This document shows, one piece after another, positions 1 to 7,587 of a stretch of DNA of 64,000 nucleotides (positions within the stretch are counted from its first letter, which is position 1; each line of letters starts with the position of its first letter). The translations under genes were made by a program, and so were the position numbers. The notes under the pieces were generated by a model. It was not told where the DNA came from and did not search any database. It saw only the letters and a program-made list of their open reading frames with translations. The DNA comes from Clostridium kluyveri (GTDB lineage Bacteria; Bacillota; Clostridia; Clostridiales; Clostridiaceae), in contig NZ_CP018335.1 of NCBI RefSeq assembly GCF_001902295.1, forward strand, positions 1,364,001 through 1,428,000, read 5' to 3'.

Positions 1-515
1 TAGGACAGCATCAGATGTGGGCTGCACAATACTTTAAATACCTAAAACCTAGAACTTTTATATCATCTGGTGGACTTGGAACCATGGGATACGGACTTGG
101 AGCTTCTATAGGAGCATTTATGGGCAATTCCAATAAGAAGGTAATAAATGTGGCTGGAGATGGAAGTTTTAAAATGAATTCCACTGAGTTGGTTACTATA
201 TCCAGGTATAGATTGCCAATAGTTCAATTGCTTTTCAATAACCATGCTCTTGGTATGGTTCACCAGTGGCAGGACATGTTTTATGATAGAAGGTTCTCAC
301 AGACAGAATTTGGCTCTGAGGTAGACTTCATGAAACTGGGTGGAGCTTATGGAATAAAGACATTTAAAATAGAATCCAACAGTGAAGTAGAGGAATGTTT
401 GAAAGAAGCTTTGAGTTTAAATGAACCTGTTATTATAGAATGTGTTATTGATACTAAGATAAAGGTACATCCTATGGTTCCACCGGGTGCGGCCATATCG
501 GAATTTATAGAATAG
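1..515 (+). CDS. ilvB: Acetolactate synthase large subunit, C-terminal part (gene enters from the left edge)
   Basis: The frame is open from the window edge (first full codon at position 3) and ends with TAG at 513-515, so only the last ~171 residues are present. It is the C-terminal thiamine diphosphate-binding domain of acetohydroxyacid synthase, which condenses pyruvate with pyruvate or 2-ketobutyrate in branched-chain amino acid synthesis. The frame starts with GQHQMWAAQY, a hallmark of this family. The TPP/Mg motif follows as GDGSF (about residue 53) with the downstream NNHALGM. The end PMVPPGAAISEFIE is typical of IlvB C-termini. No small subunit (ilvN) follows; the gene is followed by a terminator. 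Catabolic AlsS is less likely because the HQMWAAQ region and C-terminus match the anabolic type. That distinction is by recognition, not by search. Confidence 0.93.
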   Translation, partial: GQHQMWAAQYFKYLKPRTFISSGGLGTMGYGLGASIGAFMGNSNKKVINVAGDGSFKMNSTELVTISRYRLPIVQLLFNNHALGMVHQWQDMFYDRRFSQTEFGSEVDFMKLGGAYGIKTFKIESNSEVEECLKEALSLNEPVIIECVIDTKIKVHPMVPPGAAISEFIE

Positions 516-558
516 AAAGAAGCAAGACTAAACTATATTAAATTAAGAAAATATTTCT

Positions 559-606
559 GAGAAAATCTATGTAGTATAATACTATGTTGATTTTCTCTTT
601 ATTTTT
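559..606 (+). terminator. Intrinsic terminator after ilvB
   Basis: A 9-bp perfect stem (559-567 with 589-597), an inner TAGTA/TACTA helix and a T-rich tail (598-606) lie 44 bases after the ilvB stop. It separates ilvB from the metalloregulator gene. Confidence 0.8.
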
Positions 607-629
607 AGACTACTCTTTTGTATTTTCAA

Positions 630-658
630 TTGGAATGTTTTAAAGAATTGGTTATAAT
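630..658 (+). promoter_or_regulatory. Sigma-A promoter of the DtxR-family gene
   Basis: TTGGAA (630-635), a 17-bp spacer and TATAAT (653-658) stand 35 bases before the start codon at 694. The regulator therefore has its own promoter after the ilvB terminator. Confidence 0.7.
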
Positions 659-693
659 TAATTAAAAGAGATTAAGTGCTAGGAAGTGATTGA

Positions 694-1065
694 ATGAAAG
701 TTCACGAATCAGCAGAAAATTATTTGGAAACTATATTGGTGTTAAATAAACGGAATGGTACTGTGAGGTCAATTGATATTGTAAGAGAATTAGGTTTTTC
801 AAAGCCCAGCATAAGTGTGGCTATGAAAAATTTGAGGCAGAATAATTACATAGTTATGGATGATGAAGGATATATCGAACTCACTTCAGAAGGATTTGAA
901 ATAGCTGCTAAAATGTATGAACGTCATACTATTATTTCGAAGTTGTTAGTTAAACTAGGAGTGGATGAAAAAAAGGCGGTAGAGGATGCATGTAGGATTG
1001 AACATGTAATCAGTGAGGAAAGCTTTGAAGCGATAAAAAAAGCAGCAGGTAAGATGAGCAGGTGA
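694..1065 (+). CDS. DtxR/MntR-family metal-dependent transcriptional repressor
   Basis: A 123-residue protein with an N-terminal winged helix (about 1-65; recognition helix around SKPSISVAMKNL) followed by the helical metal-binding/dimerisation domain. It has no C-terminal SH3-like domain, so it is the short MntR-like architecture. By alignment from memory with B. subtilis MntR, the metal ligands correspond to N9 (Asp8 in MntR), E12, H78, C100 (Glu99 in MntR), E103 and H104. Cys at the fifth position is the residue found in iron-responsive DtxR/IdeR, so Fe2+ sensing is plausible, though a Cys alone does not settle specificity. The start ATG has a GGAAGTG Shine-Dalgarno sequence. No transporter gene is adjacent, so the target is unknown. 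The annotation as a repressor is family knowledge. Confidence 0.88.
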   Translation: MKVHESAENYLETILVLNKRNGTVRSIDIVRELGFSKPSISVAMKNLRQNNYIVMDDEGYIELTSEGFEIAAKMYERHTIISKLLVKLGVDEKKAVEDACRIEHVISEESFEAIKKAAGKMSR

Positions 1066-1146
1066 TTTCCAATGGGGACTGGCAGGAGATAGACCATAAG
1101 GCTCAGTACCTGTCTTAACCCATTTTCCGAGGATGGTAATTTACCT
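1060..1146 (+). ncRNA. Candidate structured RNA overlapping the 3' end of the DtxR-family gene (class unknown)
   Basis: Three nested helices can be drawn. They are AGGTGATTT (1060-1068) with AATTTACCT (1138-1146, imperfect), AATGGG (1071-1076) with CCCATT (1119-1124), and GGCAGG (1081-1086) with CCTGTC (1109-1114, one G-U). The outer arm includes the stop codon of the upstream gene. It does not match any riboswitch consensus I can recall. The rest of 1147-1251 shows no gene. Low confidence: pairing by eye only. Confidence 0.3.
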
Positions 1147-1251
1147 TATACGATTTTACATAAATTTCAACATTTATCGTCAATAAAAAATTTAAAGACC
1201 ATTTGGATTAAAAAAAGTCTAAACAGAGTAGTAATAAAAAATAAATTTTTA

Positions 1252-1295
1252 TATAATAGCATTAGTTAGTTATATCTAACTGATGCTATTATATT
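1252..1295 (+). terminator. Strong hairpin, probable terminator
   Basis: A long near-perfect palindrome built on ATAATAGCATTAGTTAG and its complement, with a short ATA loop, ends in ATATTT. It lies between the DtxR-family gene or its 3' RNA and the surface-protein gene, and probably terminates the former transcript. Confidence 0.65.
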
Positions 1296-1433
1296 TGATG
1301 TGCCCAAATATCAAATTCCTTTCAGGCCCACTCTAACATATGTTTTTCTCAATATTTTAAGAAAGCATTTAACCATTAAATTAAGATTTGGTAAGTTGTG
1401 AAGGTAAATGATAATGAGTAACATTCGATATGC

Positions 1434-1471
1434 ATTTTCATTCGAAAACAAGTATGGTTCTGAATGAAAAT
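1434..1471. promoter_or_regulatory. Perfect 10-bp inverted repeat upstream of the surface-protein gene
   Basis: ATTTTCATTC (1434-1443) is repeated in inverse orientation as GAATGAAAAT (1462-1471) with an 18-bp spacer, 49 bases before the TTG start at 1520. It is a candidate operator or leader hairpin. The region 1296-1433 holds no gene I can support. Confidence 0.4.
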
Positions 1472-1519
1472 TTCATATTAACAAATTGTATTCAAATAAA
1501 ACATTAAGGGGGGATCTAT

Positions 1520-3466
1520 TTGAGATTAAAGAAAATCTTAGGATTAATAGTGGGTGTGGTAATGTTATTTTCAACCACTGTTTTTGCAGAGTCTTCATAT
1601 TCTTTGGACCAAAAAAGGATTTTTGGAAAAGACAGGTATGAAACTTCATCACTCATAAGCAAAAGTGGTTGGGAAAGTGCTTCTAGTGTAGTAATATGCA
1701 ATGGAGAAAATTTTCCAGATGCACTTTGCGCTGCACCTCTTGCAAAGAAGTATAATGCACCAATTTTACTTACCAGCAAATCGGGTTTAAGTGAAAGTAC
1801 AAAGGAAGAATTATCAAGGCTAAATCCTGATAAAGTGATAATTATAGGTGGAAATGGAGTTATACCTGACAAGGTAATATCTGAAATAAAAACTGCAGCA
1901 CCTAAGGCTAGCGATGTAACAAGACTAGGAGGAACTACAAGATACGATACTTCAAAAATGATTGCGGATAAAGTTGGAAAAAGTTCTTCAATAGTGTTGG
2001 TTTCAGGAAAGGCTTCATCAGACGCACTCTCTATAAGTTATATAGCTGCCAACAAGGGCATGCCTATTTTATTGGCAGATAGAAAGGAAGATGTATCAGA
2101 GTATTCAAAAGATAACAGTGTAGAAAAGACTTACATAATAGGGGGAGAATCCCTGGTATCAAAAGATATAGAAAGTATATTTAAAAATACCGAGAGAATA
2201 TATGGAAAGGATAGATACGAAAGCAACCAAAAAATACTTGATAAATTTAAAGATGATATAAATTTTGGCAGTATATATCTGGCATCTGCCCAGTATAACG
2301 GAGTAGACCAATTTGCAGATGCATTATCTGTTTCAGCTCTGGCATCTAAAGATTGCAATCCTATAATATTAGTAAGCGGCACTATGAATAAGGATGCAGT
2401 TAGTATAATAAAATCCAAAGTTGATAAAAACAGCAAAGTAATAGCAATAGGTGGGACTCAACTTGTATCTGAAAATATAGTAACTGCTTTGGTTAATGTA
2501 AACTCTTCTAATGAGAATGATAATCAAGGAAATCCAGGAAGCTCTGGCGGCGGTGGTGGTGGAGGCTCTTCTAGTAGTAATCCATTTGCAGGAGGCAGTG
2601 GTACTGTGGCTTCTCCATATAAAATTGCTACTGCAGCACAACTCAATAAGGTGCGAAGCTATTTAAATAAAAACTTCATTCTTACAGCAGATATTGATTT
2701 ATCCAGCTATGCAAATTGGGAACCTATTGGTGCTTTTAAACCTTTGTCTGACAAACCAGAGGATGCAGAAACACCAGATCCTAAGGTGGCATTTAGGGGC
2801 AGCTTTAATGGTAATGGACATACAATTTCCAATGTAAAGATTGATCGTAAAGATATGGCAATAGGCTTATTTGGCTGCATTACTCAAAATGAAAATAAAT
2901 CTAATGTCATTCATGACTTGACTGTGAAAAATGTGAATGTAACTGGATACAGTGATTTAGTTGGCGGCGTAATAGGACATCAGGCAGCAGGATCTCCAAT
3001 AGAAAAAATTGAACTTATTGGTGACAACAAAATCACTGGAAATGACAAAAGTGCCAACGTAGGTGGAATTGTTGGCGGTACAATGGATTCTAATATCACC
3101 GATTGTAAAGCAGAGGCAGATATAGTTATTAATGGTGATGGAAACAATCTAGTGGGAATATTGGCAGGAGGACTTGGAAATTGTTCCTTAAGCGGCTGTA
3201 GTGCAAAAGGAAGCATTACTGTTAATGGAAAGGAAGTTTATTCTATAGGTGGATTAGCAGGATGCGTTCACGAAGGGGCATATGTGAAAAACTGCAGCTC
3301 AGATGTTACTATTTCTGTAGCTGAAAAAGACTTTATGATTGGTGGTCTGATAGGACATGCTGGAACCTTTGATGAAAATAATCCTACTGTAATTTCAAAC
3401 TGCACTGTAAAAGCAGATATCAAGGCACCTGAAAGTGCTTCCCGCATAGGTGGTGTAGGTAGGTAG
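1520..3466 (+). CDS. CWB2 cell-wall-binding surface protein with GLUG-type repeats, N-terminal part ending at a frameshift
   Basis: Start TTG at 1520 behind AAGGGGGGAT. Residues 1-24 form a signal peptide (MRLKKILGLIVG... ending VFA). Residues ~30-325 hold three cell-wall-binding type 2 repeats (FGKDRYETSS, LGGTTRYDTS, IYGKDRYESN; each with A-DALS/IIGG motifs), which anchor S-layer-type proteins to wall polymers. A Gly/Ser linker (~335-355) leads to a long repeat region with GG-IVGG and NCSS/NCTA motifs like the GLUG repeats of large surface adhesins and M26 peptidases. Translation stops at TAG 3464-3466, in the middle of the first ~1.09 kb repeat. The next repeat continues in another frame, so this 648-residue product is truncated. 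It would still be exported and wall-anchored. Adhesion is inferred from architecture only. Confidence 0.85.
   Translation: MRLKKILGLIVGVVMLFSTTVFAESSYSLDQKRIFGKDRYETSSLISKSGWESASSVVICNGENFPDALCAAPLAKKYNAPILLTSKSGLSESTKEELSRLNPDKVIIIGGNGVIPDKVISEIKTAAPKASDVTRLGGTTRYDTSKMIADKVGKSSSIVLVSGKASSDALSISYIAANKGMPILLADRKEDVSEYSKDNSVEKTYIIGGESLVSKDIESIFKNTERIYGKDRYESNQKILDKFKDDINFGSIYLASAQYNGVDQFADALSVSALASKDCNPIILVSGTMNKDAVSIIKSKVDKNSKVIAIGGTQLVSENIVTALVNVNSSNENDNQGNPGSSGGGGGGGSSSSNPFAGGSGTVASPYKIATAAQLNKVRSYLNKNFILTADIDLSSYANWEPIGAFKPLSDKPEDAETPDPKVAFRGSFNGNGHTISNVKIDRKDMAIGLFGCITQNENKSNVIHDLTVKNVNVTGYSDLVGGVIGHQAAGSPIEKIELIGDNKITGNDKSANVGGIVGGTMDSNITDCKAEADIVINGDGNNLVGILAGGLGNCSLSGCSAKGSITVNGKEVYSIGGLAGCVHEGAYVKNCSSDVTISVAEKDFMIGGLIGHAGTFDENNPTVISNCTVKADIKAPESASRIGGVGR
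3455..3466 (+). repeat. GTAG tetranucleotide x3 at the frameshift
   Basis: Three perfect GTAG units (3455-3458, 3459-3462, 3463-3466) supply the premature TAG. Loss of one unit, or gain of two, would restore the reading frame of the downstream 800 codons. The paralogous site in the next repeat (about 4528-4550) reads through without such a tract. Confidence 0.8.
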
Positions 3467-5858
3467 TGGTTTTTATATAGAGGGCTTTGAGTACTATCCT
3501 GCTCCTTCTGTGTATACAGTAGAAAATTGCAGTATTGAAGGCAGTATTACTGGCGGTACAGAAGTTGGTACTGTTGCAGGTTATGCTTATAATTCTACAG
3601 TGAAAAATTGTACAAGCACTATGACTATTGATGGTAATGCAGATGGAACTCAGGTTGGAAAATCGGATACTGAAGCTTCGCTATTTGCAGGAGGCAGCGG
3701 TACAGAAGCCGATCCATATCAGATTGCTACTGCTAGTCAGTTGAATAGAGTGAGAAGATACTTAAATAAGAACTATATATTAACAGCAGATATAGATTTA
3801 GCAAGTTATGAAAATTGGGAACCTATTGGAACTTTCAAACCTTTGTCTGATAAACCAGAGGATGAAGAAAACCCTGTCATAAGTCTTACTTTTTCAGGTA
3901 CCTTTAATGGAGATAACCATAAAATTTCTAATATTCATATTTCTAAAGCTGATTCTGTAGGAGTAGGATTATTTGGCTGCGTTGCAGGAGACAATGCCTC
4001 AATTAAGAATCTTGTAGTTGAAAATACTACAGTTTCCGGCAAGCAATTGGTTGGAGGGGTTATAGGATATGCTTCATTTAAAAATGCTGCAGAATCAATT
4101 TCACTTGTTGGAGAGAACAGCATTACAGGAGGTTTTCTTGTAGGTGGTATTGTAGGAGGCGGATTCTGCGATATTAAAAATTCCAATGCAAATGCAAATG
4201 TGACTTTAGTTGGAGATAATGCACAGGGCGTGGGTGTATTGGCCGGAGGCATGGAAGCTTGCTCCTTGATTGGTTCCAGTGCAACTGGTACTGTGACAGC
4301 AGTGGGAAATGGAAGCTTTAGTATTGGCGGTTTATCTGGAGCAGCACAAGAAAGTCCAACTGTGGAGAATTGTACAGCAGATGTAAAGATAATTGTTGGA
4401 GAAAACAGCAGTATGACCGGTGGACTTGTAGGAAATGCAGGTACTTATGATATTGAAAATCCAACACTTATTAAGAATTGCTCTGTCAATGCTTCTATTA
4501 AAGCAGCAGATAGTGCTGAACGAATAGGCGGCATAGTAGGAGGAGGTTTCTATCTTGATGCATATAAAGAGTACAGACCAGTTCCTACTGTTTACAAGGC
4601 AGTAGATTGTAAAACTTCAGGTAGTATTGAGGGCGGCAAGATTGTGGGTACTATTGCAGGCCAGGCTTATAATTCTACAGTGGAAAACTGCACCAGCACC
4701 ATGACTGTTAACGGAAGTGCGAATGCACAGCAGATTGGAAAATCAGAAACAGCAGAACCTTCATTATTTGCAGGGGGAAGCGGTACAGAAGCTGATCCAT
4801 ATCAGATTGCTACTGCTAGCCAGTTGAATGATGTAAGAAAATATTTAGACAAGCATTATATACTAACGGCAGATATAGATTTATCAAGTTATGAAAATTG
4901 GGAACCTATTGGTACATTTAATTCACAGGCTGAGGATGAGTCAGGATATTTTGCAAATGCATTTACTGGCAGCTTTGATGGAGACAATCATATTATTTCT
5001 AATTTGACTACCAATAGAAAAGATTCTGTAGGAGTAGGTTTAATAGGTGTTTCCACAAGTTCTTCTGTAGTAAAAAATCTTAAAGTGGAAAATGTAAAAG
5101 CTGAAGGTACAATGGCAGTTGGTGCTGTGGTGGGTTATAACCAAGGTATAGTTGAAAACCTTATATTATCTGGAGACAATAGCATAAGCGGTTATAACTG
5201 CATTGGTGGTATTTTAGGCGGCAATGAAGGCGGAGCCATTAAAAATTGTATTTCTGCTGCAACAATAAATATATTAGGCGACAATGTATTTGAAAATGGC
5301 AGATATATTTTACCTGACAATGCAGAATGCGGTGGTATCATCGTAGGAGGATCTTTTGGAGGAACAATTGATGGTTGCTCGGCTGAAGGTACAGTAAACT
5401 CAAAAGGAAGTAATGCTATGGGTCTTGGTGGTGTAGGTGGTTGCCTCGAAAATATGGAAAGTATCACTAACTGCACGGCAAATGTCATTATTGATGCTGG
5501 AGAATCAGCTCATGGGGTAGGTGGACTTTGCGGATTTACAGGAATGTTTGATAAGGAAAATCCAGCTAAGATTTCTAACTGCACTGTTACTGCTACCATT
5601 AATGCTAATGATGCTACACATATTGGCGGTCTGGTTGGCACTGGATTGTATATGAATATGTACGATATGGAGAGTGTATTTGTAATTTCAAATTGTGAAG
5701 TTACAGCAGAGATCAAGGGCGCCATTACTCCAGGAACAGTGGTTGGACGAGCTGAGGGAAGTACTATTGAAAGTTGTACAGCAAATGTAACTATAGATGG
5801 TTCATCTGATGGGCCGGAAATTGGAACTACAGACAGGCTTTTTGAAAGTGCAGAATAA
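3459..5858 (+). pseudogene. Out-of-frame C-terminal part of the CWB2/GLUG surface protein
   Basis: From GTA at 3459 the other frame continues the interrupted protein without a gap (VGSGFYIEGFEYYPAPS), in register with the intact paralogous stretch VGGGFYLDAYKEYRPVP in the next repeat. It then runs 2.4 kb to TAA at 5858 with two and a half GLUG-type repeat units. There is no ribosome binding site or credible start at the beginning; a GTG at 3510 lacks a Shine-Dalgarno sequence. It is therefore expected to be silent unless the frame is restored by slippage or mutation. The restored protein would have about 1445 residues. No sorting signal or transmembrane segment is seen at the C-terminus, so anchoring depends on the N-terminal CWB2 repeats. 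A sequencing error cannot be excluded. Confidence 0.8.
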
Positions 5859-5968
5859 AGTTGATATTTTAGATGAAATATCATAAGTTATTTCTTAAAG
5901 GGAACAAAAAACTGCTATTTTAGTGACAAATAGTCATCTAGAGAGTGTGGAAAAATTAGATGTTAAGA

Positions 5969-6009
5969 GGCGGCTTTGAAATAGAAATCAAAGCCGCCGT
6001 AATTTATTT
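5969..6009. terminator. Bidirectional terminator between convergent genes
   Basis: An 11-bp perfect GC-rich stem (5969-5979 with 5988-5998) with an 8-base loop lies between the surface-protein gene (+) and the small ORF (-), with AT-rich flanks on both sides. A weaker hairpin, TGATATTT/AAATATCA, occurs just after the surface gene stop, near 5861-5883. Confidence 0.75.
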
Positions 6010-6054
6010 GTCTATACCTAAGAATCACTTGATTTAAAGAATTTTAAGTCCTCA

Positions 6055-6171
6055 TCATTTAATACTTTTATCTAGAGCAACCACCCTGCTTCTTTGCATT
6101 TCATAATGAAGTATCATTTTAAGGCAAAGCTGTTCTTGATATTTTGAATGTGGATTCCAATCTCGTAACAT
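6055..6171 (-). CDS. Small conserved-looking protein of 38 residues, function unknown
   Basis: This short frame has an unusually good expression context. A TAGGAGGT ribosome binding site lies 6-7 bases before ATG, and a TATAAT -10 element (plus-strand 6204-6209) lies about 35 bases further up. The protein begins MLRDWNPHSKYQEQLCL and ends with VVALDKSIK. The ending faintly recalls the L-D-x-x-I motif of Spo0E-like phosphatases, but the central S-Q of that motif is missing and I do not assign it. It is charged, has no signal peptide or membrane segment, and is convergent with the surface-protein gene across a shared terminator. The remaining stretch 6172-6487 contains this promoter and the leader of the AraC gene and no further gene. 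Confidence 0.5.
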   Translation of the reverse strand: MLRDWNPHSKYQEQLCLKMILHYEMQRSRVVALDKSIK

Positions 6172-6487
6172 AGTGTACCTCCTAAGAAAGTAGTATTTTT
6201 AAATTATAATACAATTTTAAAGAAGAAGGGTAAAAGTTCATCAAGTGAAATAGTTTCCTATTAAGAATATGAAGGTAAATTTCATGGGAAAAGTCATAAT
6301 AGTTTAGTTAAAATATTAGGGGTGGAGCAAAAATATTGAACTTTGTAATATATAAAAATCAAGCTCTTTGAGTTTTCGAGAGGGTACAGAAGAGTTAAAA
6401 GAGGTGGGGTTAATTTCTAAGAAGATACAGAGAAACATGATAATTTCTTATAAAAAGGAGTAATGGAAGAGAAAGGAGTAAGATGGA

Positions 6488-7432
6488 TTGAGACAAAACT
6501 CTAATTTAATGAATTTATATAATACTATTTTATCTTTAAATAGGGAACATGTGAAAGTGAGTTTTCCTGCTGAAATAGGAAAAGGTTTAGTATTACAATG
6601 GAGAATAAAGCAAGGTATTACAATTACTGATTGGAAAATGAATTATAATAGAGAAACATTAGTAAGAGAAAATTCTAGTCTCTATTTTGTCAATTTATAT
6701 TTTTGTGTAAAGGGAGAAATGTGTTGGGAACGTGAAAAGGATAGAAATGAGATAGAAGAAGGGGATATGTATTTATATCGGAGTAAAGGAGAATTAGAAG
6801 TTGGATATTATGAGAAAGAAAAAAACTATGAATTTATAAGTATAAAAATGCCTGAATCCATTTTTATGGAAATTATAATGCAATATTTAGATAAAAGAGA
6901 ATTTAAAAACGTGATTTATCACATAAATAAAGGTTTGAAGTTTTCTGCGAATCACCATATAAATAGAATCTTATATTCCCTAAGAGAAATTCCTAAAAAC
7001 AAAGGATTAGCAAGCATGTATTTAGAGGGTAAGCTTTATGAATTAATAGCAGTTTATTTATCCAATATAATAGAAAAGGACAGGGAATGTTATTATTCCA
7101 TTAAGTTAATTTCAGAAGACGTTGATGCTATAAATAAAGCAAAAAATATTATAGACAATAATTTAACCAATTTACCTACTGTAAATGAATTGGCAAAACT
7201 GGTTAATATTAATACATCTAAGTTGTCCCAAGGATTTCGAATGATATTTGGTGTACCAGTATATACTTATGGAATAAAACAAAGACTTGAATATGCTGCT
7301 TATTTATTAGACACAACGAATAAAAATATTGGAGAAATAGCCACTTTATTGGGGTATACCAGTATGAGTCATTTTTCTTACGCCTTTAAAAAACAGTTTG
7401 GGCTACTTCCTAAAGAGTATAGAAAAAAATAA
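6488..7432 (+). CDS. AraC-family transcriptional regulator
   Basis: A 314-residue protein. The start TTG at 6488 is chosen because AAAGGAG lies 9 bases upstream; an ATG at 6483 is followed at once by a stop. The N-terminal ~210 residues form a ligand-binding/cupin-like domain without a recognised signature. The C-terminal ~100 residues (from about AKNIIDNNL) form the double helix-turn-helix of AraC/XylS regulators, with the typical second helix IGEIATLLGYTSMSHFSYAFKKQFGLLPKEYRK. It sits 155 bases upstream of two ABC half-transporters on the same strand and probably activates them. Direct repeats suited to AraC binding begin within its last codons. In related clusters such regulators (YbtA-like) respond to siderophores, which is an inference here. 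Confidence 0.9.
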   Translation: MRQNSNLMNLYNTILSLNREHVKVSFPAEIGKGLVLQWRIKQGITITDWKMNYNRETLVRENSSLYFVNLYFCVKGEMCWEREKDRNEIEEGDMYLYRSKGELEVGYYEKEKNYEFISIKMPESIFMEIIMQYLDKREFKNVIYHINKGLKFSANHHINRILYSLREIPKNKGLASMYLEGKLYELIAVYLSNIIEKDRECYYSIKLISEDVDAINKAKNIIDNNLTNLPTVNELAKLVNINTSKLSQGFRMIFGVPVYTYGIKQRLEYAAYLLDTTNKNIGEIATLLGYTSMSHFSYAFKKQFGLLPKEYRKK

Positions 7433-7467
7433 AATGAAAATTGATAAAATAAAAATGAAAATTGGTA
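7431..7467 (+). promoter_or_regulatory. Two direct repeats 21 bp apart, candidate AraC-family operator
   Basis: AAAATGAAAATTGATA (7431-7446) recurs as AAAATGAAAATTGGTA (7452-7467). The two match at 15 of 16 positions and are spaced exactly 21 bp, two helical turns. AraC-type activators bind such tandem half-sites upstream of the promoter they control, here that of the ABC genes starting at 7588. A further AGTTAG/CTAACT inverted repeat lies at about 7508-7525. Confidence 0.5.
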
Positions 7468-7587
7468 GAAAAAGATTTTTATAGGGTTTATCATTTATAC
7501 TGTAAAAGTTAGATAAAACTAACTAAGCGGGTTAAGAATTTAAAAAGCATATTTTTTAATAGGTAAAAATATTTGGAGGTGAAATGA

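Larger units (their letters stand above)
2585..5858 (+). repeat. Three tandem ~1.09-kb coding repeats
   Basis: Units start at 2585, 3684 and 4767, each beginning with FAGGSGT and continuing A-PY-IATA-QLN-VR-YL, then ILTADIDL and NWEPIG. The periods are 1099 and 1083 bp, and the last unit runs to the stop at 5858. Such long in-frame units favour recombination that changes repeat number. Confidence 0.85.

Noticed and set aside
3935..4252. Minus-strand frames opposite the GLUG repeats
   Set aside because: They recur at the same place in each repeat unit, have proline-rich shadow composition and lack start signals.
1520..5858. Programmed frameshifting to join the two halves of the surface gene
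   Set aside because: There is no slippery heptamer or downstream pseudoknot at 3455-3466; a repeat-tract indel explains the break better.
6055..6171. Spo0E-like phosphatase assignment for the 38-residue protein
   Set aside because: Only an L-D-x-x-I resemblance at the end; the conserved Ser-Gln and the preceding helix of that family are missing.
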